From Flavobacterium gilvum (GTDB lineage: Bacteria > Bacteroidota > Bacteroidia > Flavobacteriales > Flavobacteriaceae): a stretch of DNA of 64,000 bases. Numbering within the stretch: position 1 is the stretch's first letter; each line of letters begins with the position of its first letter. The DNA lies in contig NZ_CP017479.1 of NCBI RefSeq assembly GCF_001761465.1, positions 3,782,001-3,846,000 on the forward strand. Reading direction: 5' to 3'. Of this stretch, positions 15,729-24,893 are shown one piece after another. The notes beneath the pieces were generated by a model. That model worked only from the letters and a program-made list of their open reading frames with translations, was not told where the DNA came from and did no database searches. The translations under genes were made by a program, and so were the position numbers.

Positions 15729-17645
15729 TCACTTTGGCCACACCTTGATTTCTCCATTCGCAGGTAATTCGAAAGGACCAGGAAAAGGATTGGTTACTTT
15801 ACGTTTTTTGTCAAAGTAATCAGTATCAATGCGCAATGGAGTACCATCTCCGTTCTCGAACGTTTGTTGCGGAACAATAGCTTTACCAAGCATCTCCGAA
15901 GTTACAAGACGTCTCGTTTGTTCTGTCGACCACGCAGGGTTGGAAGAAAGACGGAGCCAGGCTTGCCCATCTCTGATTTCAATGGTAGGCTTGGGGTCAA
16001 AACTTGAGTCTAGCAGTGCTTTTGTCTCCTGTGTCGAAGGGAGGCTACCTTTAGTGAAGACATTTCCTTCCATCGCCATTGGCAGCGAAGTAGTATCGTA
16101 GTGTTTAAGCGTCGAGGGAGCGATGAATATATTGTTGATGAAACGATCATCTCCACTTCGGTTGTCGTATTGACCAACAATCGCTGTGCCATGAGGAACT
16201 AAATAGGGCGTTTTTCGTGGAAGCCAACGCTCGAAAGATGGATCGACTTTACGCATAAGGTTATGCACGAAAGCAGTTCCGTGGGCGGCATTGAAGACCG
16301 ATTGGCCTGATAGGAGGATGTTGTTGGCAACGAGACAAGGACCGTGATTGACTTCAAGAAAAATATCTTGTCCGTCTCCCGCTTCGTAGAAACCTACTTT
16401 TCCAGAAGCTTTCGCTTGGTTATTGTGCATGAGATTACCCGTGATTTGAGTGCCTTGAGTCATCCAATCCAGATGCATGCCACGAAGACAGTGATGAATC
16501 CAGTTGTCACGAATGTAGGTGTCTACCGCACCATGAAATTTGATGCCCGCAATTTCCGCACCACCGTAGAGGTTCCGCACTGCAATATCGTGAATGTGAT
16601 TGCGCTCGATAATACTAAAGGCGCCACCAAAAGCACCAACAATACCTACTTCGTCGCATTCTCGAATTTCATTGTTACGCACTAAGTGGTGACCGATGGA
16701 ATCTTTGTTCCAGCCTTTCCCCAAAGCGCGTTCAATAGTCAAATTCCAATCCTTGTAACCAGGGCCGTTATTACCCCAATCATCACCGTACTTACCTAAA
16801 GACAAACCAGAACAGGCAGAGTTGCGAATGAGATTCTCCTCGATAACCCAACCTTTACTCCAGTTAGTTCCGATGATTGCTTTTTGCTCAATTGTAGGCG
16901 GAGCCCAGTTTGGTGCGGCATTTTGCAGGATAAAACCACGGACGGTAATATAGTTGATAAAGTTCTTTGTAGGATAGAAAACTGTCTGGCGAACATTTAC
17001 CTCAACTTGAGATTGGTTTGGATTCTTGCCAGGAAACTGGGCGTGAACGATTGTATTTTCTGAACCGACCTCAGCGAAGAATAACGGATTACCCTCAGCT
17101 GGTTTGAGAACCCGATCAAGAGCTGTGGCCTCTTTGAGCCACTGATCATCAAGGTAGACTGAACCAGTGTGAGTTGTACGTTCCGGCGAGTGAAACCAAT
17201 CTCCGGTTATCAAATCACCAAAAGGATTGTAGCCTCCGAAGAAGGTGTTTGGGATAACAGCTTTCCATGTATCATTTTGCTCCCTAGTCCAGCCAGTCAC
17301 GGGTTCAGAACCAGTGATAATGACTTTTTCTCCCTTGGCTGCCTGATAGGTGATTCGCTTTGATGCAGATTCGCCACCACGCGGTGGAGCAACCGTTTCA
17401 CGATAAATTCCTGTATGAACAGTTATTATATCTCCGGCCGCGGCTTTGTTGGCGGCAGCCATAATGGTTTTAAAAGGCTTTTTCAAAGAGCCTTCATTTT
17501 CATCACTTCCTTTCACAGACACGTGATATTCTTTGCCTTTAACATTACTAATCTTTCTCGAACTTTGTGCTACAACGGGAGATGTTATCAAGAATACAAC
17601 AACAATAAGTCTCAGGGGATTTACCCAATCTATAATTTTTCTCAT
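15729..17645 (-). CDS. Secreted right-handed parallel beta-helix protein (paralogue 1)
   Basis: Probable carbohydrate-active enzyme of the PUL, exported by an N-terminal signal peptide (ending PVVAQ). It starts with a DUF1565-like segment (EYHVSVKGSDENEGS, then PFKTIMAAANKAAAGD) and continues with many short N-rich beta-helix coils, such as NNEIREC and DNWIHHC. Motifs shared with the paralogues at 51577 and 53615 include GIKFHGA, LDWMTQG and EVNHGP, which probably mark the active-site face. Parallel beta-helices occur in polysaccharide lyases and in GH families such as GH110, GH120 and GH141. I cannot assign one. Composition looks more GC-rich than the third paralogue (one 60-base line sampled at 48% versus 42% in the equivalent line). 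It is the last gene of the minus-strand PUL. Confidence 0.8.
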   Translation of the reverse strand: MRKIIDWVNPLRLIVVVFLITSPVVAQSSRKISNVKGKEYHVSVKGSDENEGSLKKPFKTIMAAANKAAAGDIITVHTGIYRETVAPPRGGESASKRITYQAAKGEKVIITGSEPVTGWTREQNDTWKAVIPNTFFGGYNPFGDLITGDWFHSPERTTHTGSVYLDDQWLKEATALDRVLKPAEGNPLFFAEVGSENTIVHAQFPGKNPNQSQVEVNVRQTVFYPTKNFINYITVRGFILQNAAPNWAPPTIEQKAIIGTNWSKGWVIEENLIRNSACSGLSLGKYGDDWGNNGPGYKDWNLTIERALGKGWNKDSIGHHLVRNNEIRECDEVGIVGAFGGAFSIIERNHIHDIAVRNLYGGAEIAGIKFHGAVDTYIRDNWIHHCLRGMHLDWMTQGTQITGNLMHNNQAKASGKVGFYEAGDGQDIFLEVNHGPCLVANNILLSGQSVFNAAHGTAFVHNLMRKVDPSFERWLPRKTPYLVPHGTAIVGQYDNRSGDDRFINNIFIAPSTLKHYDTTSLPMAMEGNVFTKGSLPSTQETKALLDSSFDPKPTIEIRDGQAWLRLSSNPAWSTEQTRRLVTSEMLGKAIVPQQTFENGDGTPLRIDTDYFDKKRKVTNPFPGPFELPANGEIKVWPK

Positions 17646-17655
17646 TTTATATGAT

Positions 17656-18480
17656 TTATTTTAAAGGCAAGCCTTTTTCACTTTTATTAACAATCGCTTT
17701 TAACCACAACTCAGCAAAAGCATTCATACCGAAATCGGAAAAATGTACACCATCATATCTGTGAATAGCATGAATTAACGTATCGGTATCAGGACCTTGC
17801 AGTACGGCTTTATTTTCGTTGATAAACGATTGTTGCGCTTTTCGAATAACGTTATCTACACCCAATGGTTTGGTAGTCGCACCCGGATGATAAGAGGCAA
17901 TCGATATATACAAATCTGCAGATTGCGTTTTTCGCAAGGTTTGCAAAATCATCGCAAGCTGTTCTTTATATAGTGCCTCAGAAGTGTTTTTGAGGTTATC
18001 TGTTTCTCCTTGATGCCAAAAGATATGGGTGAGTTGAATGTGTTGGCTTTCCAACATCTGAAGGGTTTCTTCCAGTTTTTTGGAACAACCACCACTTGTC
18101 CAGCAAGCGATTTCAGAACCACCCACTGCAATCGGAATAAAAATCACTTTTGTATAAAGACCTTTGTCAATCAACATGTCTCCTAATCGGGGCCATACAC
18201 TTCCTTTATTTCCGGTGGCACCAAACAAGGGGTCTTTGGCAGCATATAATTTGCCCTTATAATAATTATAAACTGCAGCATTATGTGGCGTGTACGGATT
18301 TTGTCCATGGTTGGCCGCATTGGATTGCCCGAATGTGAGTGCAATCATTGTTTTGCCATCCTGTTGCAAATTAGCCATATTGACCAGCCTTGTTGTGTCA
18401 GCAGCAGTTGGTTCTTGTAATTGAGCATTTGCTTTGCTAAAAAAAGATGTAATAAAAACGAATACTAATAATATACGCAT
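17656..18480 (-). CDS. Secreted SGNH/sialate O-acetylesterase-like carbohydrate esterase
   Basis: Likely removes acetyl groups from glycan substrates in the periplasm. The 274-residue protein has a signal peptide ending at ANAQ. It carries the SASA/SGNH nucleophile block FGQSNAAN with Ser53, a WHQGETDN block at about residue 150, and the catalytic dyad in DGVHFSDFG (Asp243, His246). Resemblance is to the CE6/DUF303-like group. It lies 10 bases upstream of the beta-helix gene on the same strand, consistent with one transcript. Confidence 0.85.
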   Translation of the reverse strand: MRILLVFVFITSFFSKANAQLQEPTAADTTRLVNMANLQQDGKTMIALTFGQSNAANHGQNPYTPHNAAVYNYYKGKLYAAKDPLFGATGNKGSVWPRLGDMLIDKGLYTKVIFIPIAVGGSEIACWTSGGCSKKLEETLQMLESQHIQLTHIFWHQGETDNLKNTSEALYKEQLAMILQTLRKTQSADLYISIASYHPGATTKPLGVDNVIRKAQQSFINENKAVLQGPDTDTLIHAIHRYDGVHFSDFGMNAFAELWLKAIVNKSEKGLPLK

Positions 18481-18622
18481 AAGATAGTTGGTTCTAATTT
18501 GGTAATTAATTTAAACATAAATATTTTGATTTTTTTTTTGTTAAAAATGAAAAACAATCTTAAAATTGATATTTTTATTCCACAACAGATAAACCATTAA
18601 AGACAAGCTATTTAACAAAAAC

Positions 18623-20833
18623 CTATTTACCAGAAATGCTACCCCAATAATTAGTTCTCCCTTCTTGTTTCACAGCATTAACTTTCAGCGATAAATCATT
18701 TTTGTTTTTATATAAAATAACTTCTTCGCCTTTCTTAAGTTGAAAAGAATAATTGCCGTTCCCTAAATCCTTCAACTGTACATGGCCTTTAGCTTGTAGT
18801 TTTCCATCTATATTGGGATGAATAATACAAGGCTCTCCAACCAAGCTTTTTATTTTTACCCATTTTGTTTCACCACCTTTTCGCACTGCACTGATTAAAA
18901 ATGCACCTTCGGTTCTTAAGTTTTCAAATGACAGATCTTTCCATGAAGATGGAACCGCAGGAAATACCCTGATCTTGTCACCCCAACTTTGTAATAACAA
19001 CTCCTGAATAGAAGTGGCTGCGGCCAACGGAGTTTCGATCACTGGCCCTTCTTCTAAATACATGGTATTCGGTTTTGTATAGCCGAATAATTGATTCAGA
19101 TAATCAAGTGCTATATCACCCTGTCCCATTACGGCATGTATTGATGCACTTCCCGTAAATGAAAATCCGGCAAATTCTGATTTTAGGCTAAGCCAATGTT
19201 GCAATGATTTTTCGATCAGCGGTCTATTTTCTGGTTGTTCCCAATTCATGATGCACAAAGGATGAATCATAAGCATATGTGAATAATGACGGTGCGATTT
19301 ACTAAATGGCACATCCCTACCTATCATCAAACCATTTTCGTCCGTCGGGTAATCCGTTAGATTAATCAATACATCTTTCCATCGAGGAGCAAGACTGTCA
19401 TTTGGGTTTATTTTTAATAAAGTTTCGCAACCCCAACGCAATAACGATAAATCGTAATTACAATCTCTAGTAGTTCCAGCGGGATATTCAGGCGAATAAG
19501 TATAAGGTAAATGCCATTTGCCATCCGCTTCTTTCGCCATCACATCTAAGTAATAATTGATACTTCCCTTTAACAATGGAAAAAGTTTTGCTTTTATACT
19601 TTCGTCCATAGTATAGCGATATTGTAGCCAATAATTATATAAACACCAGGTAAGATCACCAAGCTCGGGTTCACCTTCTGGACCGGTTACTTCACTTAAT
19701 GGCTTCACTGTTACCGGGCTGTACAAATCCATTGTAGCTACACGACCCAATGCCAGTGCATTGTGTCGGTATGCTTCAGGTACATTCTTGCTCAAATTCT
19801 CTTTACCTGCATCAATCATTTGTACAAGCCCATTAGCTACATCCAACTGATTGGCTGCATAAAGCGGTGAATAAGTCAACTGAATATTTAGGTTAAACCA
19901 ATAAGCAGGCCATGGTGTATACCGAAACCAAGGTCCCATCAAATCTAAAGCCGGCTTTCCCTCCCTAGTAGCCGATGCCAGTTTATATAATTGTATCCAA
20001 TAAAAACTTTCCAGTTTTGAATCAGGTAGTGATATAAAACTCTGGGAATAATAATGATGCCACCATTGTCTGTGGATATTTAGCAATTGTTTTATATCCT
20101 TTTTGGTCACATTGTTTACAATTTGTGTAGCCTCATCTACCGAAGATTGCTTTCTGTTGATAGCGACTGATATATAGTACGTTTTGCTATTTGAGTTATT
20201 TTTTTCTGTCCATGCCGTAGTATAATCACCACCGGCAAGCATTGGCTGTTTGCAGTATTCGACCGCTCCGTCCTTTGCAAGAATAGCGGGTGGATTCGCT
20301 ACATATCCTTTAGGAATAGGCCGGAATTTGAAGCGGCTGTTTATGGAAACTTCAGGGCAAAACAGCCACTGAAATTTTCTTTCACCTACACTCATCTTCG
20401 TTTCAAAAACAATCACATTCGTTTGTGAGAGTGTATAGGTTCTCCATTGAATCGTTCCTTTATCAGTTACAATTGTTCCATTGGCTTCCGCATTCCATAA
20501 ATCAAGGCGAGCGGTATTCTTTAAAATTTTCCCTTCAGGCTTAAGCTCAAAATGACCTATAGGCATACGAGATCTGTCTCTGCCATCTATAACATCTGTT
20601 CGACCAATCTCCAAACGCAAGGTATTGTCATCTTTCATATACAACATAGTACCCAGCAAACCATTACCGGTAAAAACACCCTCTTCCCATTTGGTAGTAA
20701 GCGTATTATACACCATATCGTTACGGGATAGAAAATTTTTCCAGTCAATCCCTGTTTTAATTTGGGCTATGCTAGTTTGAATCAAGAATATCGACAGAAT
20801 GATACTGCCTGATTTTGCTAATTTGTTAATCAT
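18623..20833 (-). CDS. GH95-like glycoside hydrolase
   Basis: A 736-residue secreted enzyme related to GH95, a family of alpha-L-fucosidases and alpha-L-galactosidases using an (alpha/alpha)6 barrel. A signal peptide ends at SIAQ. The N-terminal beta domain carries FTGNGLLGTMLY, a variant of the family's GNGRLGAM. In the barrel, W-P-x-Y-W-F-N314-L-N316-I-Q matches the catalytic Asn pair. Ser-Pro-Glu449 matches the acid region, and His514-Arg-His-Tyr-Ser-His519 matches the conserved HRHxSH. The otherwise divergent sequence means specificity may not be fucose. It sits in the enzyme block of the PUL, 43 bases downstream of the TIM-barrel gene. Confidence 0.78.
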   Translation of the reverse strand: MINKLAKSGSIILSIFLIQTSIAQIKTGIDWKNFLSRNDMVYNTLTTKWEEGVFTGNGLLGTMLYMKDDNTLRLEIGRTDVIDGRDRSRMPIGHFELKPEGKILKNTARLDLWNAEANGTIVTDKGTIQWRTYTLSQTNVIVFETKMSVGERKFQWLFCPEVSINSRFKFRPIPKGYVANPPAILAKDGAVEYCKQPMLAGGDYTTAWTEKNNSNSKTYYISVAINRKQSSVDEATQIVNNVTKKDIKQLLNIHRQWWHHYYSQSFISLPDSKLESFYWIQLYKLASATREGKPALDLMGPWFRYTPWPAYWFNLNIQLTYSPLYAANQLDVANGLVQMIDAGKENLSKNVPEAYRHNALALGRVATMDLYSPVTVKPLSEVTGPEGEPELGDLTWCLYNYWLQYRYTMDESIKAKLFPLLKGSINYYLDVMAKEADGKWHLPYTYSPEYPAGTTRDCNYDLSLLRWGCETLLKINPNDSLAPRWKDVLINLTDYPTDENGLMIGRDVPFSKSHRHYSHMLMIHPLCIMNWEQPENRPLIEKSLQHWLSLKSEFAGFSFTGSASIHAVMGQGDIALDYLNQLFGYTKPNTMYLEEGPVIETPLAAATSIQELLLQSWGDKIRVFPAVPSSWKDLSFENLRTEGAFLISAVRKGGETKWVKIKSLVGEPCIIHPNIDGKLQAKGHVQLKDLGNGNYSFQLKKGEEVILYKNKNDLSLKVNAVKQEGRTNYWGSISGK

Positions 20834-20876
20834 AAGAATTCAACATTTTTAAAAACCTTTTCGTCCATCACCATCC

Positions 20877-23066
20877 TTATTTTTGCTTATCGAGAATTTT
20901 ATTAGTGATTATTTGTGTTTCATTTTCATTGCCGGCAATTTTAATATAAACTTGATTGTTTTTCACTTCTATGAAAACATCTGCGGGCTTATTCATGGCA
21001 AAAATGGTGTTCCCGTTTTTTTGCAATGATGAAAAACCAGTAGCAGCTAGTTTTTCAACATTGTTTTTCGAATCAATTTTTATAGCTGCCAGACCTTTAT
21101 AATTTCCAGAAAACACTGTACCGTTATCTGTAAAAGTAAAGCTTGCCAAAGCATTGTCCTGTATCGATTTTACATCGGTAAACACATAAGTGTTGTCTTC
21201 CGTTAATACTCCATTTTGTAGTTCGTTTTTCTTAATTCCCAGTTTAGCTATGGCATCCAATGAAAAAGAAGTAGCAACGGATTTACTTAAGATTTTCTTC
21301 CATTCCTCAGTAATATCATTTCCGTTAAAGTCGCTGGTGCAGTCTCCTTCTACGATTAGTTTACCTCCCTTCTTTATATATTCCTGTATAAATTTTGTTG
21401 TACTTTTCCTTGCATATTGCGGATACAGGAAAACAATGGCATCAAATTCATGTCCCTGTAAAACAGGCTTCCCATTGGCACCAATGGATAACCTTCCATC
21501 AGTAATTTCGTCTGTGGGTACCAATGCATTTAGATATCCAGCATTCCATAGCTGCATTGCCTTTTCTTCTATTTTTAATTTACCTTTTAAGTCATACGCG
21601 TTTCTTGATAACGTATCCGGATACCAATTGGTGAGTGACTCCATTCCGAATAATACCAATAATTTTATTTTGGGGAAAGAAGGATTAAAATTATTCAACA
21701 AACGGGCACAATTTTCTACTTTATTAATTTGGGCTTGCGCCAAAGGATGCTCAATACTTACTCCCCAACTCTGAACATCATTGATGGCGTGATAATGCGT
21801 GCGAATACCATATCGTAAATCGGTTAACGCTTTTGTCCAGATTTTATCCAGATTTTTGTTGTAATACATATTGTATATCGCATTCATTGGATAACTGAAA
21901 CCAATCCCCATTTGGGTAGGTGTTGGAGTGTCTTCATCGGTTTGCCCATAATCTCTTTTTATGTTCCACCAGTTCAGTCCTGTATGCCATATTTCATCAC
22001 CATCTAAAGTGTTGTGGTGCGTATCGTGGAAACCAATGAAAGTGTTTTTTCCAAAGTAAAGTTTACCTGCACGATAAATTTCCTTTTCCATTTCAATAGT
22101 TCCGCTGCGCATAACGGACATATAATTGTTTATTGCTTTGGCCCTAATACCTAGTTTCCCCGTCGGTGCATAACGCATGTCAAAAAAGGTTTGCTTTAGA
22201 TTTAAACCGGTGTTGGCTTTAAAAACAGAATCCATGGGAAGTGAATAAGGACGCTCCCTGAAAACATCTCCAGCTTTTAATAACCATGAAGGAACAATAG
22301 GCAAATTGCAGTATTCATCAAGACCTACACCATCGAAAGGAATATCGGAATATGTCTTCAAAATAGATGTAAGATTGCCCACAGCCTGAGGACTGTAATT
22401 ACTCCAGTAATTGTAGTAATGCTGGGTAAGTATATAAACAGTATAACCTTTCATGGCCTCACCTAAATCTACCGAAACTGCTACACTATTTGTCGCTTCT
22501 GTTTTTTGCACCTTTGAAGTAATGTCCGTTAGACTGCCGGGTATATAAAAACCATCTGCTGATTTTTTAAAAGCATATACACTATATAATTCGCTTTTTA
22601 ATAACAAATTCATAAATCTGGCATGCTTAGCCACAGATGTAAATGAACCTTTGCCATTATTATCCAGTTTTATTTCTCCCTCCTGTATAAGCCGAGATGT
22701 ATTTTTGAGAGGTACGGCATCTACCGGACCCCCTAACTGAAGTCCTATTCTGATTCCTTTAGCATGTGCATACTTCACCACATTATCATAAACGGGGTGC
22801 ATGGTTTTCGAATCATAAGAATTAACCCCGTTTCTTGGTGTCAGAAAAACATATGTGTATTTGCTGAAAGCGGAAATACTATCAATTTTATTTTTATATC
22901 TGGTTTCGTCGAATTGATCTTTTGTAAAAAACCAATAAGCAATCTGCGGATGATTTGCATTTTCAAAAGCCGGAATATAATTCTGAATGGTTTGATTCGA
23001 TTGTGAAGCCGCCGAAAACGAAATAAGAAGCTGAATAAACAGTAAAAACAAAAACTGTAAAGACAT
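20877..23066 (-). CDS. Secreted TIM-barrel glycoside hydrolase-like protein, unassigned
   Basis: Family not recognised. About 729 residues, with a signal peptide (IQLLISFSAASQ) if translation starts at 23066. In-frame ATGs further upstream at 23168 and 23216 also exist. The N-terminal 450 residues look like a TIM barrel: the strands include YTYVFLTPRNG, KGIRIGLQLGG, FDGVGLDEYC and NTFIGFHDTHH, the last two having acidic or His residues suited to catalysis. A later segment (about 500-640: IKLLVLFGME, FDAIVFLYPQYARK, GKLIVEGDC) resembles the glutamine-amidotransferase-like domain found in GH42 and GH106 type enzymes. PUL context and secretion make a glycosidase role likely. Confidence 0.65.
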   Translation of the reverse strand: MSLQFLFLLFIQLLISFSAASQSNQTIQNYIPAFENANHPQIAYWFFTKDQFDETRYKNKIDSISAFSKYTYVFLTPRNGVNSYDSKTMHPVYDNVVKYAHAKGIRIGLQLGGPVDAVPLKNTSRLIQEGEIKLDNNGKGSFTSVAKHARFMNLLLKSELYSVYAFKKSADGFYIPGSLTDITSKVQKTEATNSVAVSVDLGEAMKGYTVYILTQHYYNYWSNYSPQAVGNLTSILKTYSDIPFDGVGLDEYCNLPIVPSWLLKAGDVFRERPYSLPMDSVFKANTGLNLKQTFFDMRYAPTGKLGIRAKAINNYMSVMRSGTIEMEKEIYRAGKLYFGKNTFIGFHDTHHNTLDGDEIWHTGLNWWNIKRDYGQTDEDTPTPTQMGIGFSYPMNAIYNMYYNKNLDKIWTKALTDLRYGIRTHYHAINDVQSWGVSIEHPLAQAQINKVENCARLLNNFNPSFPKIKLLVLFGMESLTNWYPDTLSRNAYDLKGKLKIEEKAMQLWNAGYLNALVPTDEITDGRLSIGANGKPVLQGHEFDAIVFLYPQYARKSTTKFIQEYIKKGGKLIVEGDCTSDFNGNDITEEWKKILSKSVATSFSLDAIAKLGIKKNELQNGVLTEDNTYVFTDVKSIQDNALASFTFTDNGTVFSGNYKGLAAIKIDSKNNVEKLAATGFSSLQKNGNTIFAMNKPADVFIEVKNNQVYIKIAGNENETQIITNKILDKQK

Positions 23067-23482
23067 TCGCTTATATGATAATCTTGCAAAACATATTTTG
23101 ATATCCCGACAAATTGAAAAGGCAGTACTACTACTTAATACAAACAAGTTAATAAAAAATTTATTCATTGAAAGCCGGTTATTATTTAACCCGCAAGGTT
23201 TATTTTTTTTTAGCATACAGAAATATTGTTGTTGTTTTTTTACTCGATAACCATTTTATTTCTCACATAGTAATCTATGTAAAAAATAGTGCTATTTCTA
23301 TTCATTCTTTACAGATTAGTTATAAAACCTATGTCTCTATGTGGTTCATTTTTTTTAAAAAGAACCCGATCGATAGCGAATTGTCTAAGCAATTACTCCC
23401 AACGGGTTCTTATTAATAAAATATTATTATACCCTTTTCATCAATATGTGAAACAGGAAGATTCGATTCTTTATATTCCAAT
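23067..23482. other. Intergenic region containing MITE-like copy A
   Basis: The 416-base gap between the TIM-barrel and GH76-like genes is largely occupied by the MITE-like element at 23188-23408. The rest is AT-rich with no recognised signal. Confidence 0.6.
23188..23408. mobile_element. MITE-like repeat, copy A (about 221 bp)
   Basis: Non-coding element bounded by AACCCG at 23188 and CCAACGGGTT ending at 23408. Its reverse complement aligns along nearly all its length with 35368-35601. Shared blocks include TTCTCACATAG, AATAGTGCTATTTCTATTC, TTTACAGAT and CGATAGCGAATTG followed by AGCAATTAC. No transposase is encoded. It is probably mobilised in trans or is an old palindromic repeat. Confidence 0.7.
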
Positions 23483-24874
23483 TTACATCAGTCGAATTGT
23501 TGCACCAAGGGCATCAAGGCCTATGGATTGGCAAACACATAATCTCCATCCTAAATCTACCTTTTCTATATCCCATTTTAGAATATCATCAGCGACTCCC
23601 CATTCTTTTTTAAACTGCTGTATATATAATTTATCTTTTTCAGCGTTGGTGTATTCGGCCTTGAATTGGTTGTTCGAACTATCACGTGTTTCCCATATTG
23701 CATTTGCGGTTGCTTTGATGTTACTTTTAAAATCAACACCACTGACTCTTCCGCCAAGTATTCCCAAATATCGCATCATAATACCACGTCCAGCTAGATA
23801 ATCGCTACCAAACTCAGGCCCCATATTGGCTACCAAAGGCGCTTCGCGGATGACATGATCCATATCACTAATCAAAGTTGTTTTTATTCCTTTTGCAATT
23901 AATTCCAAATAGGCATTTATTTTATCGGTAAATACATTTACATTAAACGCTGTTCCTTTTTTATTTTTTGTTACCCATTCAGCGACATTGTCTTTGATGG
24001 CCAGCATGTTGGTAAGCGACGCTAATAACATTCCCTGGTCGCCTGTCCATACCCATCCTTTGTGCCAAGTAGGATGCGTAGTATCTTTATAACCAGATCC
24101 TTCAAAAATAGCAATTGGCCTTTCCTGTACCAATGCACCTCCGGAGGCTGTTTTCTTTAGATATTCATACTGATTCAATTGAAACCAACTATCAAACCAC
24201 ATCCACTGGTCGTAAGCCATCTCTAGGTATTTATCATTGTCTGCTATTTTTTCCGCAAGTGTTAGGCGATAAATTCGGGTTGAGAGTAAAAAAAACAACA
24301 CATTCGTTACTGTATTTTTCACACCAGTGCTTTGACCTTTGGCGTCTCCATTTCTAAAACCATGCGGAATGGGGACTGCCGATGATAAAGGGTCGTAAGC
24401 ATGGATTTTTGCCTGCTTCCAACACAAATCGGTAGAAAGCTGCAGGTATTTATCTGCTAACTCTTTATTCCCGGCACGCAATAAATATCGTCTGGCATTA
24501 AGCCCCATTAGCCCCCACCAACCAAAATCATCTGCCCAAAAATTATTAGGATCAAGACTATGGAAATAAGCCATGTTTTTTTCAAGCATCAAGTTCACCT
24601 TTTGCTGCATCAATTTTACTTCTGGCTTATCTGGCCATTTTTGCTGTACAACATCTGTAAAATTAAGACACGCATCGAAAGTATTACCTCTTCTCCAAAA
24701 ATCATTGCATTCCCAAACACTTTCAAACCTATTAAAAGCGGCTATACTCATCTTGAAGAGCTTATCAGCTTCGTAATACTCTTTGGCTTCAAAATCAATA
24801 CTACTTAAGACATTTGTATAAGGAAAAAGCAGTGCAAAAGTTCCTGTCATTTTTACAAAATTTCTTCTTTTCAT
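23483..24874 (-). CDS. GH76-like (alpha/alpha)6 glycoside hydrolase
   Basis: A 463-residue exported protein resembling GH76 alpha-1,6-mannanases. The N-terminus MKRRNFVKMTG is followed by a hydrophobic stretch, Tat-like. WADDFGWWGLMGLNAR, with Asp115-Asp116, matches the family's DD plus WW motif. WTGDQGMLLASLTNMLA at about residue 290 takes the place of the usual YNQG block. Changes in the second motif mean endo-mannanase activity should not be assumed. The start at 24874 leaves 19 bases after the GH38-like stop codon, so the two genes are probably co-transcribed. Confidence 0.68.
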   Translation of the reverse strand: MKRRNFVKMTGTFALLFPYTNVLSSIDFEAKEYYEADKLFKMSIAAFNRFESVWECNDFWRRGNTFDACLNFTDVVQQKWPDKPEVKLMQQKVNLMLEKNMAYFHSLDPNNFWADDFGWWGLMGLNARRYLLRAGNKELADKYLQLSTDLCWKQAKIHAYDPLSSAVPIPHGFRNGDAKGQSTGVKNTVTNVLFFLLSTRIYRLTLAEKIADNDKYLEMAYDQWMWFDSWFQLNQYEYLKKTASGGALVQERPIAIFEGSGYKDTTHPTWHKGWVWTGDQGMLLASLTNMLAIKDNVAEWVTKNKKGTAFNVNVFTDKINAYLELIAKGIKTTLISDMDHVIREAPLVANMGPEFGSDYLAGRGIMMRYLGILGGRVSGVDFKSNIKATANAIWETRDSSNNQFKAEYTNAEKDKLYIQQFKKEWGVADDILKWDIEKVDLGWRLCVCQSIGLDALGATIRLM

Positions 24875-24893
24875 AAATTTATCATTATAAGGT

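Noticed and set aside
21190-21774. 194-codon open frame on the plus strand
   Set aside because: Antisense to the secreted TIM-barrel protein gene; no signal, motif or regulatory site of its own.
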